Origin: Tubiluchus corallicola
Taxonomy: Eukaryota > Priapulida > Priapulimorpha > Priapulimorphida > Tubiluchidae
DNA: 64,000 bases
Assembly: GCA_030141605.1 (NCBI GenBank)
Contig: JAQGDQ010000087.1
Location: 558,001 to 622,000 of the forward strand
Reading direction: 5' to 3'
The notes under the pieces are model-generated. The model saw only the letters and a list, made by a program, of their open reading frames with translations. It was not told where the DNA came from and searched no databases. Of this stretch, positions 61,961-64,000 are shown in pieces (positions within the stretch are counted from its first letter, which is position 1; every line of letters begins with the position of its first letter). The position numbers and the translations under genes were made by a program.

Positions 61961-63149
61961 CGCTGCTGCATTTTGATGCGTTCTATTTAGCTGCCGTCTA
62001 TCATACCTCAACAGGTGACAGGTGTGCTCAGGTGTATTGTGCGGCGTTTTTCATCGATTTCCAGGTATGACATTTAATGCTGATTGCTTGCAATAATTTT
62101 AGTTGTTTGCAACTGCACAAGTTACAAATCATTTTTTGCTAAATATATTAAAAACAGTTAATTTTTACGCTTCTAGTTAGTAAACAAAACAAACTTTTTG
62201 GGAGAATTTCGTTAATTTTCATAACTCCTGCTTGCTCTTGGTGTGTGATGTCTTTTTCATGCATCTAATTTTATGCAAACTGTGTGAAAAATTAATATTG
62301 TTTAGTAAATTATTGTGTCCTTCTGAATTTTAAATTATTTTTTACCATTTGCGTATTCAATAAATGTGTATGGCTATGTAGGATATGTAAGGATTTTGCT
62401 TTATTAACATGTATTATTTTATGGTAAGTGTCTCAATAAAATAGATAAACGCGTTAAGGGTGCATTCACACATTGATCATGTTACTGCAACAGCAGTGGT
62501 GCATTTTCACAAGGCAACTGTTGTGGACAGATCCCAAAAACAACTTGCAAATATGTTGGCCGTTTGTATTAAAGGCTTTCGCATACACGTACAGTTGTCG
62601 AAAGCAGTAAGAAAGAAAGCTTACTTACAATTCTGGCATAGTATTCAAATTTACTGAAGGACATACGGCTACGGTAGTTACGAATCGTTAGGCAACAGTT
62701 TAGCGAAAGAAGCATAATCTGAGGCGAGTTTGAATAACCGAGTGGTCACAGTGGTACTCTTGTTAAGTAAATGGATAGGGCACAACCATGTTCGGTACTC
62801 GCTGTGAGCGGTTTCAGTCGTCGTACCGATTCTGACTGTTTACCTCTTGCAAGGAGGAGGCACATCCTTCTTATAAGGTGTATTAGCCTCTTCTTATCCT
62901 AACGTGGCAAAAACAACTCTGCCAGCGTAGAAACACGTGTTACAGTGGCATGAGTTTGATAATGAACCAGATCCAGGCGGATGTTGTCGTATCCATCCGC
63001 ACTGAGCACGAGGCCAATGTGGATTCTCGATTCAGGATTGTTGGACTCTAGCTTGCACAGAGCTGCTTTGTATTAACAAAATATGTGTAAGAAATGTTTG
63101 AAATCTTCTACGTCTATAACCAACGACGTACACAAATTTAAAAGATAAA

Positions 63150-63350
63150 AGATAAGATGCACTTTATTCCAGATAGAAACCCATAATATCAGCACAACAT
63201 ACCATAAAAAGTACTAAATATGTACAACAGCTATCACTTCACACACACATAAAATACCACAATAATATAATTATTTACAGATAAAAAATTGGCAAAATAC
63301 ACATACAAGATTAAAGATTTAAATTTAATACATGTGTTCTGTATATAGCT
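63150..63350 (-). mobile_element. Probable retroelement 3' end, minus orientation
   Basis: The minus strand reads 'ctggaataaagtgcatctta' followed by (TCTTTTA)n, a polyadenylation signal with microsatellite tail. It lies in the presumed first intron of the secreted-protein gene. Confidence 0.4.
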
Positions 63351-63467
63351 GATTTATCCAATATTCATAAATATTTAGATAAAAAGATTCAATCATTATA
63401 AAACATTTCATTTATCAGCCTATTATCACTGTTATCAATTTGTGTTTTTCGTTTTTTTTTCAGAAAC

Positions 63468-63582
63468 ATGTGTCGTATTTTTCTCCTCCTCGCTCTTGTA
63501 ACATTTGCAACAGCGGATGATGGATACAGGAGCTACTACAAGGCGCGAACGTATCGCAGTCATCCTTATAGTCCTTATCAAT
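63468..63582 (+). CDS. N-terminus of a secreted protein (signal-peptide exon, partial)
   Basis: An acceptor (T-run then CAG, 63454-63463) is followed by ATG at 63468. The 38 codons start MCRIFLLLALVTFATA, a textbook signal peptide with cleavage likely before 'DDGY', then a Tyr/Arg-rich mature start ('YRSYYKARTYRSHPY'). The exon ends at a strong donor (GTAAGT at 63583) one base into the next codon. No later exon was found before the window ends. The family cannot be named from so few residues; the basic Tyr-rich start would suit an extracellular matrix or secreted peptide, but that is a guess. Confidence 0.7.
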
Positions 63583-63730
63583 GTAAGTTCCTACTTCACG
63601 ATAATGCTAACTGACTTACACATGTGGGATTTGTCTAGTTGGCTACGTCTGGCCACCTAAGCCCATAATTAGCAATAGTGCATTATGCTGCCGTCTCACA
63701 ATGAACAAAATACAAAGAATAGCTATTTCT

Positions 63731-64000
63731 TAAAAGCACAAGAAAACTCTTTACCTACTAAAGATAAAAAAATTGTCTTGAATTTTTGTATCATTTATAT
63801 ACTGCCTTATTGCGCACAGAGCTTGTATGAACAGTATAAAAGTTGAAAATTTAAACTCCCGCGATGACATCTGGGCGAAGCCATTTCGACGGTAGGTCGT
63901 TTGAAACAAGTTTAAATGACATTGCATAAAGTTTGAAAAAATAATCAAAGCATTCGTAACGCACACTTTACTAATAAAGTATAAATATTCCTTTGAGGAC
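63731..64000 (-). mobile_element. Foldback MITE family 1, copy cut by window end
   Basis: 'aaactcccgcgatgacatc', 'gcgaagccatttcgac' and 'gtttgaaacaagtttaaatg' match the reverse complement of the 12230-12455 arm. It lies in the intron after the signal-peptide exon. Confidence 0.75.

Noticed and set aside
61953-62064. Starting the secreted protein in the first exon
   Set aside because: No ATG in 61985-62064 gives a frame continuous with the signal-peptide exon; the ATG at 63468 has an ideal signal sequence.

Overview
The window is animal nuclear DNA. It is AT-rich, genes are cut by many canonical GT-AG introns, and intergenic and intronic DNA is full of short DNA transposons, retrotransposon 3' ends, minisatellites and microsatellites. 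The two recognisable genes are animal signalling genes. The protein divergence and compact introns suggest an invertebrate, possibly a non-bilaterian, but nothing here fixes the phylum.

Left half, minus strand, 2264-30953: a complete RICTOR gene (the mTORC2-specific scaffold). I reconstructed 35 coding exons by joining splice sites in phase and comparing with vertebrate RICTOR from memory. The joined frame is 1740 codons plus a stop, with no break. Its introns hold several families of short inverted-repeat transposons. One 33-bp minisatellite is built from the 3' end of coding exon 23 together with its splice donor. A hAT-type element with an 8-bp target duplication lies about 70 bp past the stop codon.

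Middle, 31-44.8 kb: about 13 kb with no gene I can support. It holds a copy of the repeat found in a RICTOR intron (just upstream of RICTOR), a second hAT-like element, possible tRNA-derived SINEs, a foldback element copy and a (TGAC)27 tract.

Right half, plus strand, 44873-58941: a three-exon Ras-like GTPase gene of the RERG/RASL11/RASL12 group (324 aa). Its introns are 4.6 kb and 8.4 kb. Intron 1 has a frameshifted non-LTR reverse transcriptase fragment sitting inside a CT-rich tract, and a 419-bp MITE. Intron 2 has a near-identical 2-kb tandem segmental duplication carrying an 81-bp minisatellite. At the right edge (62-64 kb) the 5' end of a secreted-protein gene starts: TATA box, probable untranslated exon, then a signal-peptide exon.

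RICTOR and the GTPase gene are transcribed divergently from the 31-45 kb interval. No functional link between them is evident beyond both being in Ras/TOR-type signalling. The most unusual structure is the array of about 25 in-frame splice-donor copies at the 5' end of RICTOR intron 23.
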